In this document: one piece after another, positions 45,249 through 56,978 of the stretch
How positions within the stretch are numbered: position 1 is the stretch's first letter
How the letters are laid out: every line of letters starts with the position of its first letter
Assembly (NCBI RefSeq): GCF_022369515.1
Contig: NZ_CP059724.1
Location: forward strand, 1,922,001-1,986,000
Source of the DNA: Paenibacillus sp. 19GGS1-52
GTDB taxonomy: Bacteria > Bacillota > Bacilli > Paenibacillales > Paenibacillaceae
Direction: 5' to 3'
Length of the DNA stretch: 64,000 nt
The notes under the pieces: model-generated
What the model was told of the DNA's origin: nothing
What the model saw: the letters and a program-made list of their open reading frames with translations, nothing else
Databases searched by the model: none
Program-made: the position numbers and the translations under genes

Positions 45249-46502
45249 ATGAGTATTGAACAATATCAGGAGAGCTATATTCAGACCAATTTTGCGGAGC
45301 GCATCGGCGGATCTAATTACGGCAAGGACACGGCGATTTATAAATTCGAGAAAATCAAACGCGCTAAAGCATCCGCTAAAAAGGATTTTCCCGATATCGA
45401 GCTGATCGACATGGGCGTAGGTGAGCCTGATGAGATGGCTGACGCAGGCATCGTTGCTAAGCTTGCCGAAGAAGCAGCCAAAGAAGAGAATCGTGGTTAT
45501 TCCGATAATGGTATTCCTGAATTCAAGACAGCAGCGGCTGAATATCTGCGCGAAGTATTCCTAGTTGAAGGTATAGACCCTGTCACTGAAATTGTACACT
45601 CCATCGGCTCGAAGCCGGCACTGGCGATGTTGCCTTCCTGCTTTATTAACCCAGGAGATATCACTATCATGACTGTTCCGGGTTATCCTGTGCTGGGTAC
45701 ACACACCAAGTATCTGGGTGGACAAGTATTTACGGTAGAGCTGAAGAAAGAGAATAATTTCCTGCCTGACCTGAACTCTATTCCCGCAGATATTGCCGGC
45801 AAAGCAAAGTTGCTGTATCTGAACTATCCGAACAACCCAACGGGCGCAAGTGCGACTCCTGAATTTTTCACTGAGGTTGTTGCTTGGGCCAAAAAATATG
45901 ATGTTGTTGTTGTCCACGATGCTCCATATGCGGCCCTGACGTATGATGGCAAGAAGCCACTTAGCTTTCTGTCCGTTCCCGGTGCCAAGGATGTTGGCGT
46001 AGAGCTGCATTCCCTCTCTAAATCCTACAATATGACAGGCTGGAGAATCGGTTTCGTGGCTGGTAATCCGCTCGTTGTTAAAGCATTCAGCGATGTGAAG
46101 GATAATAACGATTCCGGTCAGTTTATCGCTATACAGAAAGCAGCGGCCTACGGCCTCGCTCATCCTGAAATTACGGAAGCGATTGCCACTAAGTATTCCC
46201 GTCGCCACAATCTGCTGGTCGATGCGCTGAATAGCCTGGGCTTCAAAGCTGAGAAACCAAAGGGCTCCTTCTTCCTATATGTAGCTGCACCTAAAGGGAT
46301 CAAGGGCGGACGCCGCTTTGAATCCGGTGAGGATTTCTCACAGTTCCTGATCCGTGAGAAGCTGATTTCTACTGTGCCTTGGGATGATGCCGGAGCATTC
46401 GTGCGCTTCTCCGTTACCTTCATCGCAAAAGGTGAAGAAGAAGAGAAACGTGTGATTTCGGAGATTCAGAGACGGCTTAGTGATGTTGAATTTGAATTTT
46501 AA
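45249..46502 (+). CDS. dapL: LL-diaminopimelate aminotransferase DapL
   Basis: PLP enzyme that makes LL-diaminopimelate directly from tetrahydrodipicolinate, a short route to lysine and the m-DAP of peptidoglycan. 417 aa; the N-terminal NFAERIGGSNYGKDTAIYKFEKIKRAK is characteristic, LNYPNNPTG and the PLP lysine in HSLSKSYNMTGWR (about residue 258) are present, with FVRFS near the end. GGAG stands 14 nt before the ATG. Monocistronic, between terminators. It links to MurE, which is m-DAP-specific by motif. Confidence 0.93.
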   Translation: MSIEQYQESYIQTNFAERIGGSNYGKDTAIYKFEKIKRAKASAKKDFPDIELIDMGVGEPDEMADAGIVAKLAEEAAKEENRGYSDNGIPEFKTAAAEYLREVFLVEGIDPVTEIVHSIGSKPALAMLPSCFINPGDITIMTVPGYPVLGTHTKYLGGQVFTVELKKENNFLPDLNSIPADIAGKAKLLYLNYPNNPTGASATPEFFTEVVAWAKKYDVVVVHDAPYAALTYDGKKPLSFLSVPGAKDVGVELHSLSKSYNMTGWRIGFVAGNPLVVKAFSDVKDNNDSGQFIAIQKAAAYGLAHPEITEAIATKYSRRHNLLVDALNSLGFKAEKPKGSFFLYVAAPKGIKGGRRFESGEDFSQFLIREKLISTVPWDDAGAFVRFSVTFIAKGEEEEKRVISEIQRRLSDVEFEF

Positions 46503-46516
46503 GCTTATATTTTGCT

Positions 46517-46550
46517 AAAAGCCTACCGTTGCCGGTAGGCTTTTTTGTGG
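46517..46550. terminator. Bidirectional terminator between dapL and the GNAT gene
   Basis: AAAAGCCTACCG and CGGTAGGCTTTTTT flank a short loop, with T runs in both directions. The TAG of the leftward gene lies inside the stem. Confidence 0.88.
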
Positions 46551-47083
46551 AATGAATTAATGTAGCGAAACAGGGATTGACCGTTATCTTGGACACTAAT
46601 ATTTTGATCCAGCGGCAGCAGCATTGCCTGATATGGTTCGGGGACCCAAATATACTGATGGACATAAGCGGTCAGGATAAATCCGCAGCGCTCCCAGAAA
46701 TGAATGCGTTCAACATGTGCCTCTGTTTCCCCTGCTTCCACCTCAATGATGATCCCGCGAACATGGTGTTCTTTCTGTGCCCAATCGCAGACCATACCGA
46801 GGAATTGTGTCCCGTAGCCTTGTCCCCGCGTTTCCTTGCGCACTGCCAAATAGTCAATAATAAGCCGCTTATCGGCAGCAGCCCCTTCGATTCCACTAAC
46901 TGCCATGGCGACGACCTCGTTATCGTACAATCCGGCATGAATACAAGCAATCCCTCTTTCCAACATGCCGCGCAGAATGCCTTTAGGTTTGGCACCGCTA
47001 GGGAAAGCTTCCCGATATACCGGCTCAATTCTGTTCCACAGTGATTCGTCCCAATGGGCTATAGTCATGAATTCCAGCTCCAT
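46523..47083 (-). CDS. GNAT-family N-acetyltransferase
   Basis: 186 aa; acetyl-CoA motif A is LIIDYLAVRKETRGQGYGTQFL (about residues 78-98), and the ERIHFWERCGFILTAY stretch is motif B. Substrate unknown. AGGTGAA stands before the ATG on the minus strand. Convergent with dapL, divergent from the pyr operon. Confidence 0.87.
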   Translation of the reverse strand: MELEFMTIAHWDESLWNRIEPVYREAFPSGAKPKGILRGMLERGIACIHAGLYDNEVVAMAVSGIEGAAADKRLIIDYLAVRKETRGQGYGTQFLGMVCDWAQKEHHVRGIIIEVEAGETEAHVERIHFWERCGFILTAYVHQYIWVPEPYQAMLLPLDQNISVQDNGQSLFRYINSFHKKAYRQR

Positions 47084-47129
47084 CTTAATTCACCTCCAGC
47101 TTTATAATAACAGAATGGGGCAATGCAAG

Positions 47130-47158
47130 TTGACACGAGCTATTCCTTCTGTCATAAT
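47130..47158 (+). promoter_or_regulatory. Sigma-A promoter of the pyr operon
   Basis: TTGACA (47130-47135), 17 bp, CATAAT (47153-47158). Start predicted at about 47165, so the leader begins just ahead of the PyrR-binding sequence. Confidence 0.85.
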
Positions 47159-47179
47159 TTATTCAAATGAATATGCACC

Positions 47180-47342
47180 TTTAATTCAGTCCCGTGAGGC
47201 TGGCAAGGTAACGTGAATCGAGGTTCGCGCTTTATAGGAAGATATCCGTATGTATACGGATGCTCTTTTTATGCGCGCGGCCAATCATCCTTCTTCATCT
47301 ACGGATTTCACTCCTTGCCTACCTTGGGCAAGGAGTTTTTTG
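47180..47342 (+). promoter_or_regulatory. PyrR-binding pyr attenuator
   Basis: AGTCCCGTGAGGCT (47188-47201) matches the PyrR-binding loop consensus ARUCCNGNGAGGYU. A second hairpin (ATCCGTAT/ATACGGAT, 47249-47266) and the terminator ACTCCTTGCC/GGCAAGGAGT (47310-47336) with six T follow. In known pyr leaders UMP-bound PyrR binds this loop, blocks the antiterminator and lets the terminator form. Confidence 0.9.
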
Positions 47343-47349
47343 TTTCTAG

Positions 47350-47979
<630 letters not shown>

Positions 47980-47981
47980 CA

Positions 47982-48890
47982 ATGATGACAGCAACCAAGG
48001 TGAAGGAACGCAGTCTGTTGGGACTTAAGGAGCTGGACCACTCGGAAATCAGCCAACTGCTGAACAGAACCGCCTACTGGGACAATCAAAGTGAGAAGTT
48101 AACGCCTGTGCTGGGAGCACATTTCATCTCTAATATGTTCTTTGAGAACAGCACGCGGACCCGGTTTTCCTTCGAAATGGCGGAGAAACGTCTTGGTGCT
48201 CAAGTGCTGAATTTTACAGCAGCGGCTTCCAGTGTAGAAAAAGGCGAGTCGATCTACGACACAGTGCGCACGCTGGAGTCCATGGGGATCGATGCTGGAG
48301 TTGTGCGTTTGAAGCCTGCAGGAGTGCTGCAGCAGCTGGCTGAGAAAGTCTCTATACCGCTCATCAACGCAGGGGACGGCAATAATGAACATCCTACCCA
48401 GGCGCTGTTGGATCTCTATACAATGTCCAAAACCTTTGGAGAACTGAAAGGCTTGAAAGTCTCAATTATCGGAGATATTATGCATAGCCGTGTAGCGCGC
48501 TCCAACCTTTGGGGGCTGACGAAGATGGGGGCTGAGGTACAGTTCTGTGCACCAGAGAATATGAAAGCTCCTGAACTTATGGCTTACGCTCCATATGTAT
48601 CTATGGAAGAAGCACTTAAGGCCGACGTGGTGATGATGCTGCGTGTGCAGCTTGAACGTCATGCTACTGGCATGCTGCAATCAGCAGAGGAATACCGAAG
48701 ACAGTACGGGTTAACGGAAGAACGTGCAGCTACACTCGGTAAAAGTACAATCATTATGCATCCTGCTCCGGTGAACCGGAATGTTGAAATAGACGACGCA
48801 GTGGTTGAGAGCAGCCAATCCCGGATCTTTCCGCAGATGGCGAACGGAGTGCCTGTACGGATGGCTGTTCTCGAAAGAGCCTTATTATAA
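47982..48890 (+). CDS. pyrB: Aspartate carbamoyltransferase catalytic subunit
   Basis: Forms carbamoyl-aspartate. 302 aa with the carbamoyl-phosphate motif FFENSTRTRFSFE (about residues 50-62), HPTQALLDLYT and the C-terminal HPAPVNRNVEI. GGAGGAACG lies before a double ATG (47982 and 47985). In B. subtilis the uracil permease gene pyrP stands between pyrR and pyrB; it is absent here. Confidence 0.96.
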   Translation: MMTATKVKERSLLGLKELDHSEISQLLNRTAYWDNQSEKLTPVLGAHFISNMFFENSTRTRFSFEMAEKRLGAQVLNFTAAASSVEKGESIYDTVRTLESMGIDAGVVRLKPAGVLQQLAEKVSIPLINAGDGNNEHPTQALLDLYTMSKTFGELKGLKVSIIGDIMHSRVARSNLWGLTKMGAEVQFCAPENMKAPELMAYAPYVSMEEALKADVVMMLRVQLERHATGMLQSAEEYRRQYGLTEERAATLGKSTIIMHPAPVNRNVEIDDAVVESSQSRIFPQMANGVPVRMAVLERALL

Positions 48891-48966
48891 AATAGCTAAC
48901 ATAAACTTATTGATAATTATACACAAAGATGAATTTTTATTATATAATAAGGGAGAGTTATTGATT

Positions 48967-50250
48967 ATGACAGTGATCATTAAGAATGCCAGCGTACTGA
49001 ATAAGGAAGGCGTACTAGAGCGCAAACATATCGTACTTCAGGATGGGTTTATCTCTGCTGTAACTGATGAGTATGAAGCAGAGGGTGAAACTGCAGAAAT
49101 CATAGATGCTGAAGGCAAGCTGCTGATTCCAGGATTAATTGATATGCATGTGCATCTGCGCGAGCCAGGCTTCGAGCATAAGGAAACCATAGAAACTGGT
49201 GGTCGCTCGGCAGCTAAAGGCGGATTCACAACCATCGCTTGCATGCCTAACACCCGCCCAGTGACCGACAGCCCGGAAGTCGTGTTATTGGTGAAAGAAA
49301 AGGCGCGTGAAGCAGGTCTAGTTAAAGTGTTGCCTTATGCAGCCATTACGAAGAATGAGCTGGGTCGAGAGTTGACTGATTTTGCCGCGTTGAAGGAAGC
49401 CGGAGCCATTGGCTTTACGGATGACGGCGTGGGCGTGCAGAACGCGCAGATGATGAAGGATGCCATGAAGATCGCAGCCTCGCTGGATATGCCGGTTATA
49501 GCTCACTGCGAGGACAATTCGCTGGTAGTTGGTGGCTGTGTAGCTGAGGGGACATTTGCTACTGCAAATGGGCTGATTGGAATTCCGAATGAGTCGGAAG
49601 CCATCCACGTGGGTCGGGATATTTTACTCGCTGAAGCAACTGGGGTTCACTACCATGTATGCCACGTCAGCACAGAGCAATCGGTACGGCTGATTCGCCA
49701 AGCTAAGGAAATCGGCATTAAAGTGACTGCTGAGGTATGTCCCCACCATCTGCTGCTGGCCGAAGAGGATATCCCCGGTATGGACGCCAATTGGAAAATG
49801 AACCCGCCGCTGCGTTCCCGCCGCGATGTAGAAGCTTGTATCGAAGGGCTGCTGGATGGCACACTTGATATTATTGTTACGGATCATGCACCGCATAGCG
49901 AAGAAGAGAAGGCCAAGGGGATGGAGCTTGCTCCTTTTGGAATCGTTGGCTTTGAGACAGCTTTCCCGCTGCTATACACAGCGTTCGTGGCTACTGGCAA
50001 ATGGGACCTTTCCTTGCTGGTAAACCGAATGACTGCAGCTCCGGCTCGGGTATTCCGGCTGAATAGCGGGGTGCTGGACATTGGAGCTCCAGCAGATCTA
50101 ACGCTGATTGATCTGGAGCAGGAACGGGAAGTAGACCCAAGTACATTTGCCAGCAAAGGACGCAATACTCCCTTTGCCGGATGGAAGCTTAAGGGCTGGC
50201 CTGTAATGACTTGGGTAGACGGCAAGGCCGTATGGACTGAGAGAATCTAA
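48967..50250 (+). CDS. pyrC: Dihydroorotase PyrC
   Basis: Zinc amidohydrolase that cyclises carbamoyl-aspartate. 427 aa; metal ligands in DMHVHLREPGFEHKE (about residue 58), HCED, HVCHVST and TDHAPHS. An open frame extends back into pyrB (48805), but ATG 48967 behind GGGAGAG gives the family start; TTG 48961 is an alternative. Confidence 0.95.
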   Translation: MTVIIKNASVLNKEGVLERKHIVLQDGFISAVTDEYEAEGETAEIIDAEGKLLIPGLIDMHVHLREPGFEHKETIETGGRSAAKGGFTTIACMPNTRPVTDSPEVVLLVKEKAREAGLVKVLPYAAITKNELGRELTDFAALKEAGAIGFTDDGVGVQNAQMMKDAMKIAASLDMPVIAHCEDNSLVVGGCVAEGTFATANGLIGIPNESEAIHVGRDILLAEATGVHYHVCHVSTEQSVRLIRQAKEIGIKVTAEVCPHHLLLAEEDIPGMDANWKMNPPLRSRRDVEACIEGLLDGTLDIIVTDHAPHSEEEKAKGMELAPFGIVGFETAFPLLYTAFVATGKWDLSLLVNRMTAAPARVFRLNSGVLDIGAPADLTLIDLEQEREVDPSTFASKGRNTPFAGWKLKGWPVMTWVDGKAVWTERI

Positions 50251-50328
50251 TGAATTCCAGGTGGAACATCTTGGAAGCCATGTTAGGCATAAGCTTTAGA
50301 CTACAGAAACAAGAAGGAGTGGAATAGA

Positions 50329-51507
50329 ATGCAGGCGAGATTGCTGCTACAGGACGGTACGCTTTTTACAGGGACCGCATTTGGCGCTGAGGGTGAGAAG
50401 ACGGGCGAGGTTGTATTTAATACAGGGATTACGGGATATCAGGAGGTGCTGTCGGACCCATCCTATTGCGGGCAAATCGTAACTATGACGTATCCGCTGA
50501 TCGGGAATTACGGCATTACTCGGGACGATTTCGAGTCCGTACGCCCTTTCGTGCACGGCTTTGTCGTGCGCCGTCATGAGACGGTACCGAGTAATTGGCG
50601 TTCCGAATACAGCGTTGACGACCTGCTGAAGGAATATGATATTCCCGGAATCAGTGAGATTGATACGCGGATGCTGACCCGCATCATTCGTCATTACGGC
50701 ACCATGAAGGCTATCCTTACAACTTCCAACAAACGTGTCGAGGAATTGATGGAAATGATGGGCGACACCACGATTGAGGAGTTGCGCAATCAGGTAGCCC
50801 GCACCTCTACCGCTACAAGCTACAGCAGTCCGGGGAGTAAAGAACGGATCGTGCTTATCGATTATGGTGCAAAGACCGGCATCCTGCGCGAGCTGAATAG
50901 CCGCGGCTGTGATGTTGTTGTTGTGCCGCATGACGTATCAGCGGATGAAGTCCGCCATTTGAACCCGGATGGGATTCTGCTGTCGAATGGTCCTGGGGAC
51001 CCTAAAGATGTAACTTATGCGGTCAAGACTATTTCCGAGCTGCTCGGTGAGTACCCAATCTTCGGAATTTGTCTGGGTCATCAGCTGTTTGCCCTGGCTT
51101 GCGGCGCAGATACAGAGAAGCTTAAATTCGGACATCGCGGTGGAAACCATCCGGTTAAGGAATTGGCAAGTGGCCGCTGCTTCATCACCTCCCAGAACCA
51201 TGGCTATACAGTGAATGAGGCATCTGTGGAAAGTACAGATCTGGAAATCACGCACATCAATAACAATGATAAGACTGTCGAAGGACTTAAACATACCCGC
51301 TACCCCGCATTTTCGGTGCAATATCATCCGGAAGCGGCACCGGGACCGCATGACAGCGGCTATCTGTTCGATCGCTTTCTGCAGATGATTGCCGACCATA
51401 AGGCCAATACACCTGTAATCTCGCGCCAGGCGCAGCTTGCAGCGAATGCCAGAATCACGGCCCCGAAACCTACTGCACAGCTTGAAGCCGTGAAAGGAGC
51501 TCTATAA
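50329..51507 (+). CDS. carA: Carbamoyl-phosphate synthase small (glutaminase) subunit
   Basis: Supplies ammonia from glutamine to CarB. 392 aa: N-terminal CPSase domain ([17 protein letters not shown]) and class I glutamine amidotransferase domain with nucleophile Cys in [12 protein letters not shown] and the HPEA dyad near residue 335. Pyrimidine-operon member (pyrAA). AAGGAGTGG precedes the ATG. Confidence 0.96.
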   Translation: MQARLLLQDGTLFTGTAFGAEGEKTGEVVFNTGITGYQEVLSDPSYCGQIVTMTYPLIGNYGITRDDFESVRPFVHGFVVRRHETVPSNWRSEYSVDDLLKEYDIPGISEIDTRMLTRIIRHYGTMKAILTTSNKRVEELMEMMGDTTIEELRNQVARTSTATSYSSPGSKERIVLIDYGAKTGILRELNSRGCDVVVVPHDVSADEVRHLNPDGILLSNGPGDPKDVTYAVKTISELLGEYPIFGICLGHQLFALACGADTEKLKFGHRGGNHPVKELASGRCFITSQNHGYTVNEASVESTDLEITHINNNDKTVEGLKHTRYPAFSVQYHPEAAPGPHDSGYLFDRFLQMIADHKANTPVISRQAQLAANARITAPKPTAQLEAVKGAL

Positions 51508-51508
51508 C

Positions 51509-54500
51509 ATGCCAAAGAATAATAAGCTTAAGAAAATACTCGTCATCGGCTCCGGCCCGATTGTTATCGGCCAGGCCGCTGAGTTTGACTATGCAGGCAC
51601 TCAGGCCTGCCAGGCTCTTAAAGAAGAAGGCGTGGAGGTTGTGCTGATTAACAGCAATCCTGCGACCATCATGACCGATACGAACATGGCTGATAAAGTC
51701 TACATCGAGCCGATCACACTTGAATTCGTAACCGCGATTATCCGCCAGGAGCGTCCGGATGGCTTGCTGCCTACTTTGGGTGGACAGACTGGCCTGAACA
51801 TGGCCGTAGAACTGGCTCGTGCCGGAGTTCTGGAGCAGGAGAACGTGAAGCTGCTCGGCACACAGCTGGAATCGATTGAGAAGGCAGAGGATCGCGACTT
51901 GTTCCGTGATCTCATGCGCGAGCTGGATCAGCCTGTACCGGACAGCGTAATTATTACTGCACTGGATGAAGCTTTGGCCTTCGCTGAAGAAATTGGATAC
52001 CCATTGATTGTCCGTCCTGCTTATACCCTTGGGGGTACGGGTGGCGGTATCTGTGACAATGAAGAAGAACTGCGTGAGACTGTCAAAGCGGGCATTCGTT
52101 ACAGTCCGATTGGACAATGCTTGGTTGAGAAGAGTATTGCCGGCATGAAGGAAGTTGAATACGAGGTTATGCGGGACGCGAACGACAACTGTATCGTGGT
52201 CTGCAACATGGAGAACTTTGATCCTGTAGGCATACATACAGGTGACAGTATCGTTGTGGCTCCGAGCCAGACGCTGTCTGATCGTGAATATCAGATGCTG
52301 CGCAGTGCTTCCCTCAAAATTATCCGTGCGCTCAATATCGAAGGCGGCTGCAACGTGCAGTTCGCACTTGATCCACAAAGCTATCAATATTATGTCATTG
52401 AAGTTAATCCGCGTGTCAGCCGCTCCTCGGCTTTGGCTTCGAAGGCGACCGGTTACCCTATCGCTAAGATGGCAGCCAAAATCGCTCTCGGCTATACGCT
52501 TGATGAAATTATCAATCCAGTTACCGGACAGACTTATGCCTGCTTCGAACCTACACTGGACTATATCGTAAGTAAAATTCCGCGCTGGCCGTTCGACAAG
52601 TTCATCTATGCGAACCGTAAGCTTGGTACGCAGATGAAGGCCACTGGAGAAGTTATGGCCATCGGCCGTACTTTTGAAGAGTCTATTCATAAGGCAGTCC
52701 GTTCTCTGGAGATCGGAGTACATCGTATTAATCTGCCAGGTGCTGAATTGCTGGAAGAGAGTGTGCTCCGTAACCGCCTAGTTAAAGCCGATGATGAGCG
52801 CCTGTTCCTGATTGCGGAAGCTTTCCGTCGGGGGCTGGAATTGCAGGAAATTCAGGATCTCACTAACGTAGACTGGTGGTTCCTCTCCAAGATTGAAGCG
52901 ATCGTGAACTTCGAAGATGTTATTCGCAAGGCACCAAGCTTAACCTCGGAAACTTTATATCAAGCCAAACGTATGGGCTTTACAGACCGCTCGATTGCTG
53001 AGATTCGCGGCGAAGGTCAACCCGGTGGTGAACATACCAAAGAAGCCGATGTTCGTGCACTGCGTCTTGCGCAAGGTCTGACACCTGTCTTCAAAATGGT
53101 TGATACCTGTGCGGCTGAGTTTGAAGCGACGACACCGTACTATTACTCGACTTACGAAACAGAGAATGAGGTTATTCATTCCGACAAGCAAAAGGTAATC
53201 GTGCTGGGCTCCGGTCCGATCCGGATCGGACAGGGGATTGAATTCGATTACTCTACGGTGCATGCAGTTTGGGCAATTCAGAAGGCCGGTTATGAAGCCG
53301 TAATTATCAACAACAATCCTGAGACGGTATCGACAGACTTTAACACCTCGGACCGCTTGTATTTTGAACCATTATTCTTTGAAGATGTAATGAACGTTAT
53401 CGCCCAAGAGAATCCAATTGGAGTTATCGTCCAGTTTGGAGGTCAGACAGCGATTAACCTGGCAGCTCCGCTGAGTGCGGCCGGGGTCAAGATTCTGGGC
53501 ACGAGCCTTGACAGTATCGATGAAGCCGAGAATCGCAAGAAATTCGAAGCTCTGCTGTCCCGCCTTAATATTGCTCAACCGAAAGGCAAGACGGTAGTAA
53601 ATGTTAGTGAAGCTGTAGAGACTGCTCAATCGCTTGGATATCCGGTGCTTGTACGTCCTTCGTATGTTCTGGGTGGACGCGCGATGGAAATTGTCTATAA
53701 TGATACGGAATTGCTCAGCTACATGGTAGAAGCCGTAAAGGTTAACCCGGAGCATCCGGTATTGATCGACCGTTATATGCTCGGTAAAGAGGTTGAGGTA
53801 GACGCGATTTGCGACGGAGATACTGTTGTGATTCCGGGGATCATGGAGCATGTGGAGCGCGCAGGTATTCACTCCGGTGACTCGATCGCTGTCTATCCGC
53901 CGCAATATCTGGACGATGGTCTGAAGCAGAAGATCGCGGAGATTACAATCAAGATCGCCAAAGAACTGAAGACGATCGGACTGGTCAACATCCAGTTTGT
54001 CATCTATCAGAATGAAGTGTACGTCATTGAAGTGAACCCGCGTTCCTCGCGTACGGTGCCCTTCCTGAGTAAGGTAACAGGCATTCCAATGGCTAATCTG
54101 GCTACCAAAATCATTCTGGGCGGCAAGCTGAAGGATGATGGATATACAGAAGGTCTATGGCCGGAAAGTGACTATGTATCTGTAAAAGTACCGGTATTCT
54201 CTTTTGCCAAACTGCGCAGAGTTGAGCCTACACTCGGACCGGAGATGAAATCTACGGGTGAAGTAATGGGCCGCGACAAGTTATTTGCCAAGGCGTTATA
54301 CAAAGGTCTGATCGGAGCAGGAATGAAAATTCCGGCAACCGGATCTATCATCATCACGGTAGCGGACAAAGACAAGGCTGAAGCAGTAGAGCTTATGAAA
54401 GGCTTCCATGCCATGGGGTACAAAATCATTGCTACCGGCGGCACAGCTCAAGCGCTTGAAGAAGCGGGTCTCAATGTAATGAACGTTAACAAGTTGGATG

Positions 54501-54730
54501 AAGGGGAGCCGACCATTCTGGATCTGATCCGTGGAGGCCAAGCCAACTTCGTCTTTAATACACTGACCAAAGGCAAGACACCAGAGCGTGACGGATTCCG
54601 TATCCGCCGTGAAGCAGTCGAGAACGGTGTTGTCTGTATGACTTCGCTCGATACGGTGACGGCGCTGCTGATCATGCTGCAGACCATCAACTTCTCATCG
54701 CAGTCGATGCCTGCTTTTGTCGGACAATAA
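51509..54730 (+). CDS. carB: Carbamoyl-phosphate synthase large subunit
   Basis: 1073 aa, the standard length (pyrAB). Two homologous ATP-grasp halves ([21 protein letters not shown] at the start and [21 protein letters not shown] near residue 570) carry out the two phosphorylations. The C-terminal MGS-like allosteric domain (about residue 935 on, [14 protein letters not shown]) binds regulators such as UMP or PRPP. It starts 1 bp after carA, with AAAGGAG. In B. subtilis pyrK and pyrD follow; here pyrF does. Confidence 0.97.
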   Translation: MPKNNKLKKILVIGSGPIVIGQAAEFDYAGTQACQALKEEGVEVVLINSNPATIMTDTNMADKVYIEPITLEFVTAIIRQERPDGLLPTLGGQTGLNMAVELARAGVLEQENVKLLGTQLESIEKAEDRDLFRDLMRELDQPVPDSVIITALDEALAFAEEIGYPLIVRPAYTLGGTGGGICDNEEELRETVKAGIRYSPIGQCLVEKSIAGMKEVEYEVMRDANDNCIVVCNMENFDPVGIHTGDSIVVAPSQTLSDREYQMLRSASLKIIRALNIEGGCNVQFALDPQSYQYYVIEVNPRVSRSSALASKATGYPIAKMAAKIALGYTLDEIINPVTGQTYACFEPTLDYIVSKIPRWPFDKFIYANRKLGTQMKATGEVMAIGRTFEESIHKAVRSLEIGVHRINLPGAELLEESVLRNRLVKADDERLFLIAEAFRRGLELQEIQDLTNVDWWFLSKIEAIVNFEDVIRKAPSLTSETLYQAKRMGFTDRSIAEIRGEGQPGGEHTKEADVRALRLAQGLTPVFKMVDTCAAEFEATTPYYYSTYETENEVIHSDKQKVIVLGSGPIRIGQGIEFDYSTVHAVWAIQKAGYEAVIINNNPETVSTDFNTSDRLYFEPLFFEDVMNVIAQENPIGVIVQFGGQTAINLAAPLSAAGVKILGTSLDSIDEAENRKKFEALLSRLNIAQPKGKTVVNVSEAVETAQSLGYPVLVRPSYVLGGRAMEIVYNDTELLSYMVEAVKVNPEHPVLIDRYMLGKEVEVDAICDGDTVVIPGIMEHVERAGIHSGDSIAVYPPQYLDDGLKQKIAEITIKIAKELKTIGLVNIQFVIYQNEVYVIEVNPRSSRTVPFLSKVTGIPMANLATKIILGGKLKDDGYTEGLWPESDYVSVKVPVFSFAKLRRVEPTLGPEMKSTGEVMGRDKLFAKALYKGLIGAGMKIPATGSIIITVADKDKAEAVELMKGFHAMGYKIIATGGTAQALEEAGLNVMNVNKLDEGEPTILDLIRGGQANFVFNTLTKGKTPERDGFRIRREAVENGVVCMTSLDTVTALLIMLQTINFSSQSMPAFVGQ

Positions 54731-54859
54731 TTTCATAACGCCATATTTAAACGGTGCTACAAAGGACGGTTTGCGGGATATTCGCAGACCGTCCCGCTAT
54801 GCCCGGGGTGTAGAAAAAGTATAGTGCGGCATTCGTCACACTCTAAAAGGAGCGTTAAT

Positions 54860-55639
54860 ATGACAGATGGAACAGGACAGGTTGCCGAGGATAATATCGG
54901 TGATATCACCAAATGGGATGAAATGTCAAAGCGTCTAATGATCCCCCTTGATTACCCTGACGTTGCACAGGCACGGCTGCTGATGGAGAAGCTAGAGGGA
55001 ATTCCTTGTTATATGAAGGTGGGCATGCAGCTGTTCTATGCGGCAGGTCCGGAATTCATCAAAGAACTGAAAGACCGTGGTTATTCCGTATTCGTAGATG
55101 TCAAAATGCATGATATTCCCAATACGGTAAAAGGCGGTGCCGAAAGTCTTACCCAGCTAGGCGTGGATATGTTCAACGTGCATGCAGCCGGTGGCACAGC
55201 GATGATGGCTGCTGCCCGGAACGGTGCTGCCGCTGCGGTTAGTGTGAATCCGTCACTGCAGATGCCCTTGATTATCGCAGTGACACAGCTGACCAGTACG
55301 AGCCAAGAGGTCATGAATGGCGAGATTGGGATTGCCGGAAACGTCGCAGATACTGTAGTGCGTTATGCCAAGCTGGCGGCGGAGGCAGGTCTGGACGGCG
55401 TTGTTGCTTCGCCGCAGGAGGCAGCTGTCATTGCAGACGCCTGTGGGTCAACATTTCGCACCGTTACACCCGGCATTCGGCCGGCAGGTGCTTCCTTGGA
55501 TGACCAGTCACGGGTAATGACACCTGCACAAGCCATCCGGCAGGGCAGTCATTACCTTGTAGTGGGCCGACCCATTACAGCCGCTCCAGATCCGCGACAA
55601 GCCGCACTTACTATTATTGAGGAGATGATCCAAGCGTGA
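54860..55639 (+). CDS. pyrF: Orotidine-5'-phosphate decarboxylase
   Basis: Final step to UMP. 259 aa from ATG 54860 (behind AAGGAG); a longer frame from 54824 lacks a ribosome-binding site. The catalytic [11 protein letters not shown] (D-x-K-x-x-D) is at about residue 82, and VTPGIRP and VVGRPI close the barrel. It has a longer N-terminus than B. subtilis PyrF, with about 25 residues before the barrel. Overlaps pyrE by 4 bp. Confidence 0.95.
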   Translation: MTDGTGQVAEDNIGDITKWDEMSKRLMIPLDYPDVAQARLLMEKLEGIPCYMKVGMQLFYAAGPEFIKELKDRGYSVFVDVKMHDIPNTVKGGAESLTQLGVDMFNVHAAGGTAMMAAARNGAAAAVSVNPSLQMPLIIAVTQLTSTSQEVMNGEIGIAGNVADTVVRYAKLAAEAGLDGVVASPQEAAVIADACGSTFRTVTPGIRPAGASLDDQSRVMTPAQAIRQGSHYLVVGRPITAAPDPRQAALTIIEEMIQA

Positions 55640-56277
55640 GTCCATTATTGAATAAAAGTGATCAAGTAGCTTCCTATCTGCTGGAGATTGGAGCGGTGGC
55701 GTTGCGTCCGCAGGAGCCTTTTACATGGACCTCCGGAATCAAGTCCCCAATCTATTGTGATAACAGGTTGACCATGGCTTACCCGGAAGTGCGCAGCTTT
55801 ATAGCAGAGGCCTTCGTAGAGCTGATTAACAGCCAGTATCCGGACGCTCAGGTGATTGCGGGTACTGCAACTGCTGGTATTCCTCATGCAGCCTGGGTGG
55901 CTGATAAGCTGAACCTGCCGATGGCTTATATTCGCGACAAGGCCAAAGGACATGGCAAGCAGAACCAGATCGAAGGTCTTATCACCCCTGGTCAAAAAGT
56001 TGTTGTGATCGAGGATCTGATCTCTACCGGAGGCAGTTCGATCAAAGCGGCGCAGGCCGTGCAAGAAGCTGGCGGAGAGGTGCTGGCTGTACTGGCCATC
56101 TTCAGCTATGAGCTGGACCGTGCAACAGAAGCATTCGCCGCAGCAGAGGTTCCGCTGCAAAGCTTGTCTAACTACACTGTACTAATTGATGTAGCGCTGG
56201 CTAAGGGCAAAATAGCAGTTGCAGATGTAGAACTGTTGAAATCATGGAGGAATAATCCGGCAGCATTCGGCGTATAA
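55636..56277 (+). CDS. pyrE: Orotate phosphoribosyltransferase
   Basis: Joins orotate and PRPP to OMP. 213 aa; the PRPP motif [14 protein letters not shown] is at about residue 120. GTG start overlapping the pyrF stop (GTGA). Last gene of the pyr operon. Confidence 0.95.
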   Translation: MSPLLNKSDQVASYLLEIGAVALRPQEPFTWTSGIKSPIYCDNRLTMAYPEVRSFIAEAFVELINSQYPDAQVIAGTATAGIPHAAWVADKLNLPMAYIRDKAKGHGKQNQIEGLITPGQKVVVIEDLISTGGSSIKAAQAVQEAGGEVLAVLAIFSYELDRATEAFAAAEVPLQSLSNYTVLIDVALAKGKIAVADVELLKSWRNNPAAFGV

Positions 56278-56309
56278 CCGAGCAGTATGCTTAAGAATAC
56301 ACATATAAG

Positions 56310-56345
56310 TAGCCTCTCACTTAACCGTGCAGGGGCTATTTGTAT
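56310..56345 (+). terminator. Weak terminator after pyrE
   Basis: TAGCCTCT and AGGGGCTA form an 8-bp stem with one G-U pair and a long loop, followed by TTTGT. Confidence 0.5.
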
Positions 56346-56445
56346 GTTCAACCCTTGGAAATTACGTGGCTGATTTTGTGGAAACTGGGCATGCTAAATT
56401 CGAGCAGGACCGGGTCAATTTGCGAAAAAAGGAGAAGAGAGCAAC

Positions 56446-56610
56446 ATGAATTGGATATACTTCGCGAAGCTGTTCAGGACAAGATTTCAAGCAGGCTGTC
56501 TGGCGAAAAGGCTGGAGCAAGACGGATGGATTTATGGCTATCATGACCCCCGCTTTGTGGAAATTTACCGTTCACGTAAAGGTAAATACGGGGTTCGTTT
56601 TCTGCCATAA
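56446..56610 (+). CDS. 54-aa small basic protein, unknown function
   Basis: A short frame with a good ribosome-binding site (AAAGGAG at 56428-56434). It encodes MNWIYFAKLFRTRFQAG through a C-terminal half rich in Gly, Tyr and Arg (EQDGWIYGYHDPRFVEIYR, then RKGKYGVRF). The amino-acid pattern looks like a folded small domain rather than random translation, and aromatic and charged residues alternate at the end. I do not recognise a family. It lies alone between pyrE and the tRNAs. Confidence 0.65.
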   Translation: MNWIYFAKLFRTRFQAGCLAKRLEQDGWIYGYHDPRFVEIYRSRKGKYGVRFLP

Positions 56611-56692
56611 CTACAAATAAGAAATCCAGCTTGACTTAAACCCATGATCTAATGTATATTATTTATTGTCGCTGTTTGAATATGATTACTGA

Positions 56693-56766
<74 letters not shown>

Positions 56767-56812
56767 TCCATTTATTTACAAGCAGCCATTGTATATTCGG
56801 ATATTTTAGTCC

Positions 56813-56886
56813 GGGCCCTTAGCTCAGTTGGTTAGAGCGGTCGGCTCATAACCGATTGGTCGGGGGTTCGAGTCCCTCAGGGCCCA
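56813..56886 (+). tRNA. tRNA with CAT anticodon, probably tRNA-Ile2 (lysidine-modified)
   Basis: 74 nt, acceptor GGGCCCT/AGGGCCC, D arm TTAGCTCAGTTGGTTAGAGC, anticodon loop CTCATAA, T arm GGGGGTTCGAGTCCCTC. C1-A72 is absent, so it is not the initiator. The arms resemble Bacillus tRNA-Ile(CAU), which TilS modifies to read AUA, more than elongator tRNA-Met. Its 3' end is a plausible attachment site for the integrated element that follows. Confidence 0.85.
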
Positions 56887-56894
56887 CTTATAAG

Positions 56895-56921
56895 AAACCC
56901 TTGCCTAGCAAGGGTTTTTTG
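56895..56921 (+). terminator. Terminator after the tRNAs
   Basis: AAACCCTTGC/GCAAGGGTTT with a CTA loop and TTT tail. Confidence 0.88.
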
Positions 56922-56978
56922 CTGTCTTGGGGGTCGGTGAAGGATGAGAATGAGGAGGGGAAAGGATCAGTCATTCGA

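Noticed and set aside
51470..52723. 417-codon open frame on the minus strand across carA/carB
   Set aside because: It is antisense to conserved carA and carB sequence, has no ribosome-binding site and no recognisable domain; long antisense frames arise from codon bias.
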